Source: Lingula anatina
Lineage: Eukaryota > Brachiopoda > Lingulata > Lingulida > Lingulidae
Reading direction: 5' to 3'
Assembly: GCF_001039355.2 (NCBI RefSeq)
Contig: NW_019773847.1
Span: 652,970-716,969, forward strand
Length of the DNA stretch: 64,000 bases
Shown: positions 40,523 through 55,000 of the stretch, one piece after another
How positions within the stretch are numbered: position 1 is the stretch's first letter
How the letters are laid out: each line of letters begins with the position of its first letter
Translations under genes and position numbers: made by a program
Notes under the pieces: generated by a model
What the model saw: the letters and a program-made list of their open reading frames with translations, nothing else
What the model was told of the DNA's origin: nothing
The model's database searches: none

Positions 40523-43500
40523 ATAGTAGTTTTTATTGTATGACAGACAATAAGCATTAAATATTTTCAGTGTCCTTTATTTTAATTTTACGATTATTTA
40601 TTACAGAAAAAGAGAGTGCTTGTCTAGATGCCAATGGAAATACGTGTAGCACATCTGGTAGGTGAATTGAATAAGACAGTAATAAAAAATGCATTGGTGT
40701 AAAATCTGCTGAACCTTTAAAATGATGTGTTTTGTTTATAATTGAATCCAGCTTTAAGTAGTGTATTTGAAAAGAATTAAAAAAAAAATTGATAAAAAAT
40801 TAACATTTCTTAATTTTTGGTATATGCTTTGTGATACTTTAAATTTAATTTAAAAAAATGTTCAAAAGGAATTAAATTAAGGACATGTACTCTGAAATAT
40901 AGGGTAGTTTGCTTTGAAGTGCAGAATGATACACAAAATCGAATATTTGTGCTCATGTAGGCAATGTTATTTGGTTACTTATTACTTAATACAAAGGGAC
41001 TAAGCTGATCAAAATATAGATAACAGGTACTGGTGGCATTGTTGTAGGTGTCATTTTTAGCTGTTGAAGTGCCTGGAAGCACATAATACTAATTAGGTTA
41101 ATTATTGGGTATAGAGACTAAGATAGCAATTAGGTTGGATAACTTTATAACTGCTGCAGATAAAATCACCACATTTTCCCAGTTATTTTCAAAGGTATGA
41201 AAAACAATTGGGTGCAACTGATTTTCGATAAGATGTTCAGGGTCATTAATATTATATTTATATAATATATAATTAATATATATAATATAATAATATTAAT
41301 AATGAAAATTGGTGTTATTGAATTTTATTTCGGATAAAATCTAAACCATGATTGTGAAAAAAAAATCAGTCATATCCCACTGTAGAACTCATGCACAGCC
41401 TCTGTTAGCCCTTAGAATTTTTATGTTATGAGCCCAGGTAATAAAGAAAGTCAAGAAACTTTAAAAATAACACATAATGTCATCAACAAAATAAACATAC
41501 TTTATCAAAAGGCAAGTAAAGTCCATGAACATTATTTGATGATATTATAAAAACCAGTAGCCTGGTTTTGGCTTATGATTTATATGCTGTATGTCCTTAA
41601 GGGTGAAAGGGTCCATTTTTACGATATTCATGTGGTTAAAATGAGGTTAAGACGGGTCATACACTTGAATGACCTGTCTGGACCTCATTTTAACTACATG
41701 AGGTTAAGGCAAGCCATACACATGTATGGTAACCAAACCACAAACATTTATATAGTTTTTTAACATATGAGAAATAACCAGAGAGTATGTCCCACCAAAC
41801 ACACACACACAAACACACACCTAACCTTTTTGCATTGTAAAACATGATTTAAGTGCAATAATTAAAAAAGAAAAATCACATCTTGTTTCCATTTTTAATT
41901 TCTGTTATAGTTTGGTAGATGTTGTACTTTAAGTTTTCTCAAATGAAAATAAAAATTTCCAGGATTATATTCCTGCAGCAAGTTTTTCATCACTCACTTA
42001 AAACAGATTTTACATGTTATTGAAAGTATGATATTTATCTCTCTTAATGAATATAGACGGAAATTCATTCTGTTAATGTCATATCTATTTTTCAGAGCAG
42101 TCCAATGACCTTGCCTCCAGAATGCTGCAAGGACATGAGCTGTTGAAATGTTTTGACTCTTTCTTGATTTATGTGCACAAGAATGGGCAGATAGCTTACG
42201 TGTCTGAACAGGTGGAGGATTATCTGGGTTTCAAACAGGTACATGTATTGTCATGACACTTCACGATTTTATGAACCAAATATACCAAATGAACCCAGAC
42301 TAGCTTGCATGACACAGAAATGTAATCTTTTTAAAATATATGATTTCTATAAAAAAAATTAAAAAGTTTAAATGTTTTGCTTATTATAAAGTCATTCTTA
42401 TTATGTGTTATTATTAATATAATGTTTTGGAGAGAATACAGGCAGCATGTTCTTTTGCTGATTGTTTAAGTAGCAAGCATTTCTCCTTCATAAGCCATAT
42501 TTGGTTGGTATCAATAAAACAAATTTAGCAGTGAGAAGGATTCAGCCAAGTAAATCATTAATGTTGAGATTAATAAGGGATGCAGTTTCAGTCTCAAAAG
42601 ACTTCAAGGTAGGAAAATGTGATCATTGATTCAGTGTCAATCAGTGCATTTTCATAGATTTGTGTTGGCAGAAAAAATAGATATAACTGTCAGTAACAGA
42701 TAGGTGCATGGTCACAGAGAATGATTCCTTGGTAGGAGTGTTATTTGATATTTGCCATTATTGGGTCTTTAGTGAATAAGATTTCAGCTTGTATTGGGTT
42801 TAGGTAATCAAGCTTCGCATGCCATTATAAAAACCTGTATGTAAGGATGTATGGTTATGAAGCTCGGTTTTGTAAGTGATAAACCTTAGTAGATAGAGGC
42901 AATGAATAAAAAATAATATTAAAACTTCTATTAAATGTTTTATTCTCCCTTACAGACAGCAATGATAGGGAAACATATTTTTGAGTTTGTGTTGGAACAA
43001 GACCATAGAGAGCTGAGGAAACAATTTATTGTGAAGCCATACAAAAAGACCGAAAACAATGGTATGATTATAATATTGAAAAATTATTTTGATGTTTTTA
43101 ATATTAAGCTAGTTATGTGCTTTGATCAGTTTTATTTATTACTTTAGGGGAGAAATCCAAGGCATAGCGGAAAGAATATTGTAAATGTTCATATTGTCCA
43201 GCTGTTTGTCACAACCAGACTCCACTAATAGAATTAAAAACACAATGGTGTTCTCATCGCAATTGATCTATCATTTCCCTTTGCTACTTTGTTATATTAA
43301 ATGAAAGTCTGACTGATATCTTGAAGAAGAAATACCATATTTAGCATGATACAGCATAATTGAAAATTCTGATATTGTGGCATATGCTTTTCAGAATAAT
43401 TTCACAATTTTCAGTTATGCTTAATGCATTTTTGTGGCAATTTTCTTCAAGGCACAACTATCACAACATACTGCCAAAACCGAGAATTCTGTGTACATAT

Positions 43501-46500
43501 GAACTGCCAAATAATAGATAAGGAAAAGAATAGCAAGTCAAGAGGTCAACTGGTGAGTAGCTGCTGCTTTGATTAGTTTAACCAGTCTCTTATTTACCTA
43601 AATTGCAATCTTTCACGTTGGATAGTTACCGAGGAAGGTTATTAAATTGTTATATTATTGACTTCTTGGAAATTATTGATTGGAAATATATTGAAGATTC
43701 ATCAAAGGTGGGCTGTTTTTTGGTTCATTGCATTTATAGGAAATTGTTGTTCAGATAAATGTCAGTGTCAAAGATCGTTTTCTTGTAAGGAATTGTTCGA
43801 GTTACCAGGATAATGACTACTTATGGTTAGATTTGAAATAAATTTGGGATCTAAGGACAATATTATTGCTATTCCTGTTTGCAATAATACACCAGGCTTT
43901 CCATTTTACATGTACACTCACACATACTTACATAAGGACACACACATTTAAAGAAAAATCATTTGATTTGTTAATTTTTACATGTCATTGAATAATATTG
44001 TGAGCAGAAAAAGACGAGGGGAAACTGTAATCAAATCATCGTTACTGTACAAGCACATTACTTGCCTCATTGTGTTGAAGATAGTTTAATGTCCATGACC
44101 TCACTTGCATGCATGTCTATGGCTTTTACACCAGTTTGATATCATACACGTCGTAAATCCTCATAAAAATAATTTCAGAAATTAAATGTCTCAATTTTTC
44201 CATATGGTAGTAAATATATTTTATTGCACACATAAATAAGTTAACATAAATATAATTTGCTTATTTACCTTCAGATGGTACAGTGGACAGGCCGCTTGAA
44301 AATTAAGAATTCCTTGAAACCAGCTGGATTAATATGCATGTGCCGTCCAATATATGGAGATCCAATGATGGAAATCCGGACTCAAGGAAATGCTTTCTCA
44401 TCTCATCACAGTCTTGATCTCAAATACGTAGATGTAGATCCAAGGTAAGATGTAACTGTGTTTATTTAAAGCCCGACAGTGAGCAAGAGACCTTGATATA
44501 GCAATTTTATTTTCCTGTTAATTTTCAACACTGTTAACTTAATTACCAAGGTATACCATATCCAAACCATTCACAGAATTATGGTCTGTATACCTGTTTT
44601 TTTTTTCATTTAAAGTTTATAGTTTTTTAGCCACTCTAGGAATGAAACTTGAAAAATGAGCTTACAGATCATTAATTTCTCAACTTTTTAATTTTTTTGG
44701 ATACTAATGTATAAAGGACTAATGCACATTGTATGCAGTTAAAGGAACCTACCATAGCCCTGTCAAATATTTTAATTTTTTAATATGATTTTTCTCTACA
44801 TCAGTGTGAATTTGGTGACAATTGTGAAATATTTTTCAATTTTTCAATGTCTTTTCCCAAAATTATCTCAGTCTTTCTTAGCAAAATGAATATATTTGCT
44901 TCCATCAGCCTAGGGTAACTGAAATAGCAACTGAAACTAGAATATCAAAATTGACTTATATTGTCTTTCTGTATACAAGAAAGTGAATAACATTGTCTTT
45001 CTGAATGTACAAGAAAGTTTTATTCACTTCTATATGTATAACACTCATAGTTACAACAGATTTGTCATATTACTAGTCATTGTATTAGTTTTGAAATGTC
45101 ACAAACATGAAGCCATTGATGCATGATTTAAGAGGTAAAGTAAGTATAAAAATTAAACTTATGTATCAGCATACACTGGTGAAAAAGTACAACTTGACAG
45201 ATGTATGCATAGTGAGATGACACTGGACTACAAGCAAATTTTATAAATAATATGGTGTACAGCATGTATGTAAATATTACTTTTTACTTTCACTTTTTCA
45301 AGCTTGAACAGTAGAGCTTAGCCTTTTGACAGGATGCAATGTAGTATTGTTTCAACATGGCATTTCCTATAGCAGTATATGTAGCACAAATTATGATGTA
45401 AGATCAACAGAAGGGAGACTAGTGAAAAGTTATTTTGTACATGAAAGGTGTACAGAAAATGACAATATTTGAAAAACAGAAAAGGGGATTATGGTCATGA
45501 TTGTTTCACAATACACTGGTATTTGAAAAACAGCCAATTTATTTTAAAATAAAAGTGTTAGTGCAGCAACATTTTAGTAATGAGATCAAGGCATATTAAA
45601 CATTTCATTTATTTATTTATTTACAAGTGCATCTTTACAATGACTATACACATATGACTTAACAAGCAATACATTGTTTACTGTAACAGTACCAAAAGTA
45701 CAGTAAGAATTAAAAGTTGTTTTCACCCAGCTTCATATTCAAACAATATTTCAATCAATAATCACTTTAATGTAAATGTAAGTTCATCGCAGCTTTAATT
45801 TGCACTGCATATCAAATTAGGTAACATAAAATATTTCATCATTTCTTAAGTAAAAACATTCACCACATCATTTCTTTAATAGAATGATATAATATCATGT
45901 TTTAAAAATAAAACAAGTATGATAAATATTCCATTTCTTCGATAGAAAAAAAAAAAAAAAAACTACACCAGTCACTGTATTCTGTCCCAGTGGTATATAT
46001 ATAACCCTGAGTTATGCTTAGCCAACTTCTTTAATAAAAAACATATATGATAAATATTCAATTTCTTTGATAGAAAAAAAATTTGTTTCTGTAATAGAAT
46101 GATATTGTACCATTTTCTATAATGAAACAAGTATGATAAATATTCCATTTCTTCAATAGAAAAAAAATAACACCAGTCACTGTATTCTGTCCCAGTGGTA
46201 TATGTATAACCCTGAGTTATGCTTAGCCAACTTCTGGTCATGTGACCATGTTTGTGTCCTATATTTGGAGATAGCAGCGTGACCTGGAGTTGAACAAATC
46301 TACAGCTTATAGGGTGGTGGGATTGGAACCCCACGCCACAGGTAGATAAACGCTTAAATGATAAATCTAAGTTTCTATATATACATATATGCGTGTTTAT
46401 ATAGTGTGTGCGTGTGTGTATTAATGAGCATAGGATATGTAAGGCGTAAAGGCATTTTAGGAAGGTGATATATTGTATTTTTCATGCATGCATAGGTGTC

Positions 46501-47300
46501 TGCGTAAAGTATGAGCATATGAGGACTACACTCTATCAGCTGATTGCAAATCTGATTAAGATTGATTGGTAATGGCATTGGATTAGTATTGTAAACACAT
46601 CAGTTCAGTCAGCCAGAAATAGAGCCATTATGGTGTCTAAGATTACACTGCAATTAGATATAAGTACATGTAGGACTTGGTTATAGGTGCTGCAGCAGTA
46701 CGTAGATGAATGGTTGGATCTTTAGACTCTCTCAGTCTCTCTCTCTCTGTATATATTTTTAACCTAGCAGGCATTATGGTCAATGCTTAGGTTATATTCG
46801 TACCTTTGTTTATGGCTAAATGGGTCTGCATAAAAGCCTGTTTGATCTTTTTTGTTCAGACCACTTGTTTTGTTCCTGCCTGCAATGGTGAGGCATGTCT
46901 AGAAATAAATTACAACCAGATTGTGAATTAACGCCTGCTTTGTAGAGAAGGTATGATACAAATTGTGGAGCACTGAGGTCATTCAGCGGCCACTTCCAGA
47001 CAGACTCTACAAATAAGGATGCATGTACCAGTGACCTAATGTGACCTATTTTTTTCTTCAAATCCTGTTTTGACCTGTTTTAACGAGATAATTTTACCAC
47101 TTAGTGAATGAAGATGAATTTCTTGTAATTTTTTGGGCTCCAAAGACTTAATGTAGAAGTTTAAAGTGAAAAAGGTGAGCTTTCCTTGTTGGACAATGTA
47201 CATTATCCAGTTGAGTGAGTAGTGAAAAAGGCAAATAAATTTAAGAGTTTTATATTTATGACAAATCACCAAAATGACTAAAACTGCCTGTCTATACAAC

Positions 47301-47360
<60 letters not shown>

Positions 47361-50300
47361 GAAAGAGAGAGAGAGAGTGAGAGAGAGAGATTTTAATGCA
47401 GATATGCAAAATATAATGAAGCCAGAATCTGAAGACAATCATGATATTAGTGGAATATATCCAGTGCCTCTCAAGTTAGCAATGAAAGTGGGATTTTGGA
47501 GCCACCCCCTCCTATCTCTCTCCCCCCCCCCCCCCCTTGCATTCTGGATGATAAATCAGCTACTGGAATATTTTGTAAAACCAGAAATTTTTTTTCAGTG
47601 AAGTTTCAGTATGATTATTAAATACAATGCATATGGCAATTAGAGAAGCAGACCCTTCTATATTATCACAGACTGTCAAAAACTTGCATGAAAACAAGAG
47701 GTCAGGGTTTTATTAAAATAAAGACTTATTTTTACAAGTCATCACAAACACTTGTAATGTTTTACAACATGCAGTCTTCTACAGTGTATTCCCTTCATGC
47801 ATCCCCCAAATATTGATTAGCACAGTTGTACCTTGGCCTAGCTGGCTGACTTCAAATGTTAGCTGGCCTTTCCTGATTTACTGGCAGCATCCATCAATTC
47901 TGCTCTTAAGTAATAGGATCAAACACAGAGTATATGTGGGTGTCTGGATGGAGGAGTGTTTTGGTAGAGAATCCGATTATTGAGAAATCTCTGTATATGA
48001 TTGTGTAGAAGGGGGAGCCCTTTTTGTGTTGTTTGGGTGNAAGCCCTTTTTGTGTTGTTTGGGTGCACCCTGATCCAGGTGTCTGCATTGGGTAGTGAAG
48101 GTAAGTCTTCTTGGTTAATTCAAAGTTGAGGGTGTAAGATGGTCTTCAGCTACTGTGCCAGGATCATGTTTCAAGTAGAGCCCAGTTGGATGAAGTGTAA
48201 GACCTTTTCTACCTGAATAAGGTAGTGAAGCATTCATGATTTGTTTTTGTTTTTTTTTTAATCCAAAGGTGGACTTCATGTACCTTGCACATTAAAAGAA
48301 TATATATTTCGTGGAAAACACAAGTTTTCTAAAACCTAAGGCATAGCAGAGAATCCAGTTTATGTTTATGTAGTATCTATTGGATGATTGTTAAAATTGT
48401 TCCTTTTTTTAGTGGAGAAGTCAAATCGCTCCCCTATGTAAAAATGGTGATATAATTGAATTGCTGTCTTCATTCTTCCGATTGAATTATGTGAACATAG
48501 ACAAAGTTGCTGTTATATATAACCTTATTAACATATTTTGTAGAAGTTCAGTGAGATACCATGGTAAAATTGGGTAAGTCAATATTGGAATAGGTTCAGT
48601 GCTGTTTTATGGATGTAGAAGAATATTCTCATAATTTAGCTATTTCTGTTACTTCTTTGGCAAAGAGAAAATATAAAGAGATTAGGTCCTCCCCCTTGCA
48701 GAAGATGACACACAAGGGGAAAGAGGGCAAGCACACCATCTCTGCCATGGAGTTGAATGAATAAAAGAATATTCTTTTAACCTTGTGCTTTCTTTACAAA
48801 AAATCATCTGCAGAAATATTTTGAAATTTTTTCACAGTTCAGTTTATTTTCACTATACAGCACTCATATTAGAAGTACGACATTATTGATGAAACAAAAC
48901 TTATGATCTTTAGGGTTACACATCAGTTATTGAAACTGGAGGCAAGATGGAGTGTTCTGATATTTATTTGTGTATTTAACTGGTCTGTATATTTACCCTG
49001 TGTTTCAAGTAGAGATTATTAATATATTTAATCAACTTAGCTAGGTGACATATAAAAACACAATAGCAAACATTGGTTATTTGTTTTTGGTTTATAATTT
49101 TTATAAACAAAGATTCCAGTTTTACACAATCCCTTTTCTCCTGCATTGTAAGGCAGTAGAAAAAGAATGGATATCCCATATATTGCAACTCTCAATTTTC
49201 ACCATAGTTTGCTAGTGCACTTTAATTAACACTTGTTAATATGGATTTCATCCTTAATATCACTTCTCATATGAACATTCATTAATATCAGCTAACACCG
49301 TCGTGTTAAGATTGCTTTTTTAGCGAGCATACCACTAATTTCAGCCTGTCAGTGAGATCCACTGATGAGTTTCCAAAGGTGAATCAGTATAAAAATAACA
49401 CTCAATTGATCTTGCTCCATTGTGGTGAAAAAACAATTGACATATTGCAATTCACTCCTTTGTAAGTGAAAAGAATGAAGGCATTTATATTATAGCTGTC
49501 TATAATTGTGGAAAGGAAATTCTGCAGGATTTTAATGCATTGTGGACTGCCATGATAGTCATCTGACACAGTGATGTATTGGGTATTGATCTGTATGGTG
49601 TACAGTACTGGATAGTCTCTACTGTGTCATTTATTCATAGGATATATGGTATAATAGGATGCTTTTTTTGGTTGTATCTGTATAAGTCAGTTAGCCACTG
49701 GTTTTATGTCTAGAGTTAATGTGGTATCTATTGGATGATTGCTAAAATTGTTCCTTTTTTTAGTGGAGAAGTCAAATCGGTATTAAGGTTTGCCATCGTA
49801 ATGGTGTCATTTCATTATTGGATATATCTAACACATGCTGTGCATTTTAACTTGTGTTCCAGAACCATTCAGCGACTTTAGTGCCATTTCCTTTGTTGTC
49901 ATAAGTTTTATACGTAGCATTGTGTAAACTATTTTTATTTCCTGCGTTTAGGATTTATGGCCTGGATGCCATAGCAGGGACTCAAACTGGTTATATTCCA
50001 AAACAGTGAATGTTTGAACTCTTGCATGGTGCACTTGTTAAGTTAGATATACCAGAGAAACTTCTACATAACCATTGGTCAATATAAAGTACATTTTTGA
50101 CAATTCTTGTGCTTTTTTGGTATTTCAGAGTCACGCAGCTGCTGGGATATGAAAGAGAAGATCTGATTGGAAAACCTGTTTACCTGTTCCACTTTCCCCT
50201 GGATGCAAAAACTATTTCAGAGTGCCATCAAACCTGTAAGTATCATGTATAGTTTTCATGTCTGTGTCATATAAATTATAATTCCACTTTTCCAGTTTAC

Positions 50301-51952
50301 TTGTTGCTTTTTAGTTTTGGAGATTAGATAATATGGAAAATTGTCAGCAGAAATAGACAGGTCCAGCTCATTGGACTGTTTTCTAGCCCTGATATGAAAT
50401 TTGAGATGGTGGGGATGGCATATGTAATCTAGTGTGTCTCCTCACAGCTGGACTCAGTCAGTGACAAAGTGCTGACTGTAACATTACGTAAAACATTTTA
50501 CAGCCTGTTACATCCCTGGCTTAGCTACTGTGAGTGTAATGTTATATCCTACTTAGACTCACATGAACATGTATCCATCATCAAAACTGATTTATGCTTT
50601 TGGAAAATTACACAAACTTGTGGTTTCAAACTACTTTCAGTACGGTAGATTTATACTTATGCCAGTTTGAACCTAAAAAGCAATTCAGATATTAACAGTT
50701 ATGTAATTGTCTGTTCTTGAATGGAGCTTCCAGCATGAAAACCTTACTCCCCATCATTTCATGTTGTAACACAACATTTAAGAGGTAATCCATGAGAAGG
50801 TTTGGTGAGTTACTAAGTAAAAGATATAGTGATCTACTGTTAAGTTTTAGACTCATGAATAATTAGTATTAATAATATTGATTGGGTTGTCTGCTGAGAT
50901 CCATGGTGCTGTGCAGATTATCTACGTGCATAGGATGACAAGATTCATCTTATCCTTAGATTAGGTCTGATTTCTGCCAACCTTTTGTTGACAATTGGCA
51001 GCAAATATATGATTGGCATGGTAAACTTTGGTCAAATACTACTGTAGTTGAAAGGCGACAAGTCAACTGCATGTATCAAATTTTGAATATGAGGGAGTAA
51101 GGTGGCCCGTCTTGGTTCCGAAACTAGGGCTAGGGATGTCACTCTCCAGCCAAAGTCACTTCTAGCTGGCATTTTATATCTTAAAAGTACCTTTCAATAG
51201 ATTTATGATGGTCTTCAGGCAAAGTTTCAGAAAATTGTTTCAAATTAGCCTAGGATTTGTGTCAAAAGATACAGGTGAGGAGACCTGGCTTGGCACAAGA
51301 TATATCTCAAAGCTGTCAGTTGTGCCAATTTTGGACTGCTCTTCCACAAAGAAAGAAAGTCATAGACACGGAATACTGCAATCAATTACGTGACCTCTTT
51401 ATGAACAGATGACGATTATCATGTATAAAAATAACCCCCAGTCTTTCAACTTGACCAAAAAACAGAGCCATAATATTTGGATAAATCTATGTAGGGAGAT
51501 GAAGATATGCAAATATGAATGTATGAATATGAAAGCTGGACCAAGCTTTAATAAATCTTCAAAGTTGACACCTTTAGTCCTGTTAGACAGTTCTCTTGAT
51601 AACTGAAGAAGCAGTTTATAAAATGAATGGTACTTTTTTAAAAGGCAGGGATTTGTTGCTTTTTTATTAGCTTTAGCTTGCTGGTTTGAGCCTAAATCAA
51701 TAGAAAATACTGATATTTAATGTGTACTTCATTTTACTTTGTAATGATTCAGAATTAACACTTTAATTGGCCTAATAACAAACCAAAAGATTAACATTAT
51801 TATTAATGGATTTTAAACCCCCCCTCCCATGAAATAAATGTTAATGCAGTTTAAATTTGACCAATATTTTACCCTATTAAGATGGTCTAATTTTTCATTG
51901 ATTGGTTTTCATGTACAGACACCATATGTGCCTGTGTGTGTGTGTGTGTGTG

Positions 51953-52011
<59 letters not shown>

Positions 52012-55000
52012 TGATCATTGGGTCTGTCCATGTCGTTGCAGGTGCCATCCCCAGTGCCATCTGACACATTTGTTGTTCACCCTATGACTGCCAAACTATT
52101 TGTGTTTTACTTCAAATTTGCTGAGCGACTCTTTTAGTTAAAGAGGCAGGTTATTTTCACATGATCAGATTATTTTTACAAAAGTTATAATTTACTGAAA
52201 TGTGTCTGTATATTTGCCTGTTTTACTGATAAGTTAAAATCTTTTTGTGACCTTTTGTGATAAATGCAAGAATTCATACCAACAAGTATAGGCAGATAAT
52301 AAGTTATTTTTTTCATTTTAGTCATATGGGCTCATTAAATGTCATTCATTTCTATGAAATGAAGCAAATTAATGAATGATATAATAACAAAAATTGTGAA
52401 AATATGATTATCATATTAACAGGCAATTTTCTGAGGAATGGAAAAAATTGGTAGTAATACATTTTCATTGTCTTCCTACACTTAATTTGATCTCATGATT
52501 AGGAAAGGAATCCATGTGGGACCTGTTCCACAAAATAACTTCAGATGGAAATTGGTCCAAGCTTGAAGACAAAACTGTAAGGGACTATTCCCAGAACTTA
52601 TGGCACTAACTGTGAATCGATTTATCTCCAAGGGGAATCTTGCTATATTGCAATCAACTTAAGTGGCTTACATGTCTGCCACGCCTACTGAAGCTGCTAG
52701 GGGGTAGTTAATTATGGTTTAGCAGTTCAGTAGGCATGCCAGACATCTAAGCCGCTTAAGCTGAAAGCAATTTAGAGAGAAACCCCTTGGAGATAGATCG
52801 ATCCTGTTAGATCGATCTGGGTATGGGAACCCAACCTAAGTCTTCTTTGTCCCAATATAAATCAGAAGTGACCTATTTATGTGAAATATTGTACGTGCCT
52901 ATTTGATAACATGAATTAAATGGCTTCTGTTTTAGACCAATAATTACTCTTTTAGAAGACTTATCCTGATTGAAATAGACCAAATTTTGAGACCAAATTC
53001 AGTCTTAGGTTCTTTTGTGCAACCTACCCCATGAGGAAGTAGTACCTCATCAGATCATTTAGTTACATTGAGCAGCTCTGTGTCCAGTTACTGCAAGGGG
53101 AGGGGGGGCATGATAAAAAAGTAGAAATGTTTACAGTGAAATGAGAATTGGCATCGGATTTGGATCAAATTTTGATTTACAGTGGGTGTCTTCTCAGCCA
53201 AAAGGGCTCTTTCTTCAAACTCCTGAAACCGCCCCCCAACTCCCCTGCCTATAAGACTTTTTGGTAATGTATTTACATATAATGACAGATAGAAAAATCA
53301 AATCTAGGTTACTTTCATAGATATTGTAAGTTATTGCACTCATTTCTAAACCAAGTTATTGTACTCATTTCTAAACCAGATGTTGGTATATCTTATCTTT
53401 TCTGACTTATCCAATTTTGAATAATTATTGATTAGTTAGGTATGCAAGATTTACTCATATCCTTGGCTCAAAATATTTTAGAGCAGAATTCTGATTTACA
53501 TTTTTATAAAAGGAATGTTTTGTAATTTGCCAACATTTGAATAAGAACATGAAATGGATTTTAGAGAAAGAAAATGATTTAAGACTGCTTAATATTCTTT
53601 ACATTCAGTCATTATAGGGAGTAGGTACGAGGCTGTGCAACCAAATGCTACAAAAAGCTATCAAGTGCTTCAATTATTATTTTATTATACAGGTGTTTGA
53701 AGTGGTTCTGACATGCTAAATCCATGTTAACTGCTGTTACTGCACTGGAATGGAATGTTTTAATATCTTTGAAGGCAGCTGTAGTAAAAATGTTAAAGGG
53801 TGAAAACGTGCTTCTAACATTTCTGTCTGTAATTGCAAACATGTTCAATCAACCAGTCCAAATAGGATATTCTGGAGATGGAGGGGGGTATATTTAGGAA
53901 GTCAAGGGGAACAGTAGCAAAAAACTCAAATTTTATTCACGTGTAAATTGTTTTGGAATAACTTCAACTTTATTCAAAATTGCCTGTGCAAACATGATAT
54001 TTGGAGTTCTGCTGGTCCATGCATGTTTAGTAAATGAAGTGGAATTATTGTAAAGAATGATAATATTCATGTTACATTAATCTGATATACTAAACAGTTG
54101 TTAAGTATAAGGGTGCTATTTCAATAGCCTTGCTTGTTTATACTCACTTGTCATATTCTCATAGGAATAATATTTGATAATGATTGAAACATTCAGGATG
54201 TTTTTTTTTTGTTTATTTCATTGAAAGATTCTATATTATCAGGCTAGAATTAGGAGTTGGGAACCTGAACATGTTGAATTTTGCAGTGTTATTGGTTAAC
54301 ATGAATACATCACGACAGATAAATCCTGGTACAGCAGTAGAAGAATAAGGCATACATTCATGTATTTAGGTCAACAAAACATGCTCATTTCCGGACAAAT
54401 CCTTATCTCAGTCAAAAGAAAAACAGTGGTGTTTTTTTTTTTTTCTACAAAACATCCTTCATCTTGTCTTACACATCCAGAATCAGTGTCACTTGTTTGC
54501 AGTAAAAGGTTATTTACTATAGGAAAAGGTATAAAAATTGCAAATATTTAATTAATTTTAATTTGAACTTACAGTGTATCACTAACATAATAACTTGAAT
54601 TGGAGTTATCCAAGATAGCCCTAAGTTTCATCACTTAATTAGCTTAAAACCAGTCAAGGTGTTACAGAATTTGGAAGAGAGTAGGGTAAGAAAAAAAATA
54701 ATGGCAGATTACGGAGACATAAGTCAGTACAGTGTGGCAATGAATAAAAGCTGACGGACCACGTCTACAGACAATTTTCTGGTTGTTTTATCTGAAGTTC
54801 TGTGAAATTACAGTCTGTTGCACAATATTATGAATTTACCATGTTGTGAGTGTCACTTTTTCATTGCTTTCTTAGAAGATGTTCCTGACGCATAGAGTTC
54901 CACCCTTATGGCTAATAAGTTAATCCCCACTGTGTGCGGTTTCTCACATGATTTTTAGTCTCGTATGAAGGAAGACCTTGTTAGCGCACAGTAAGTAGGA

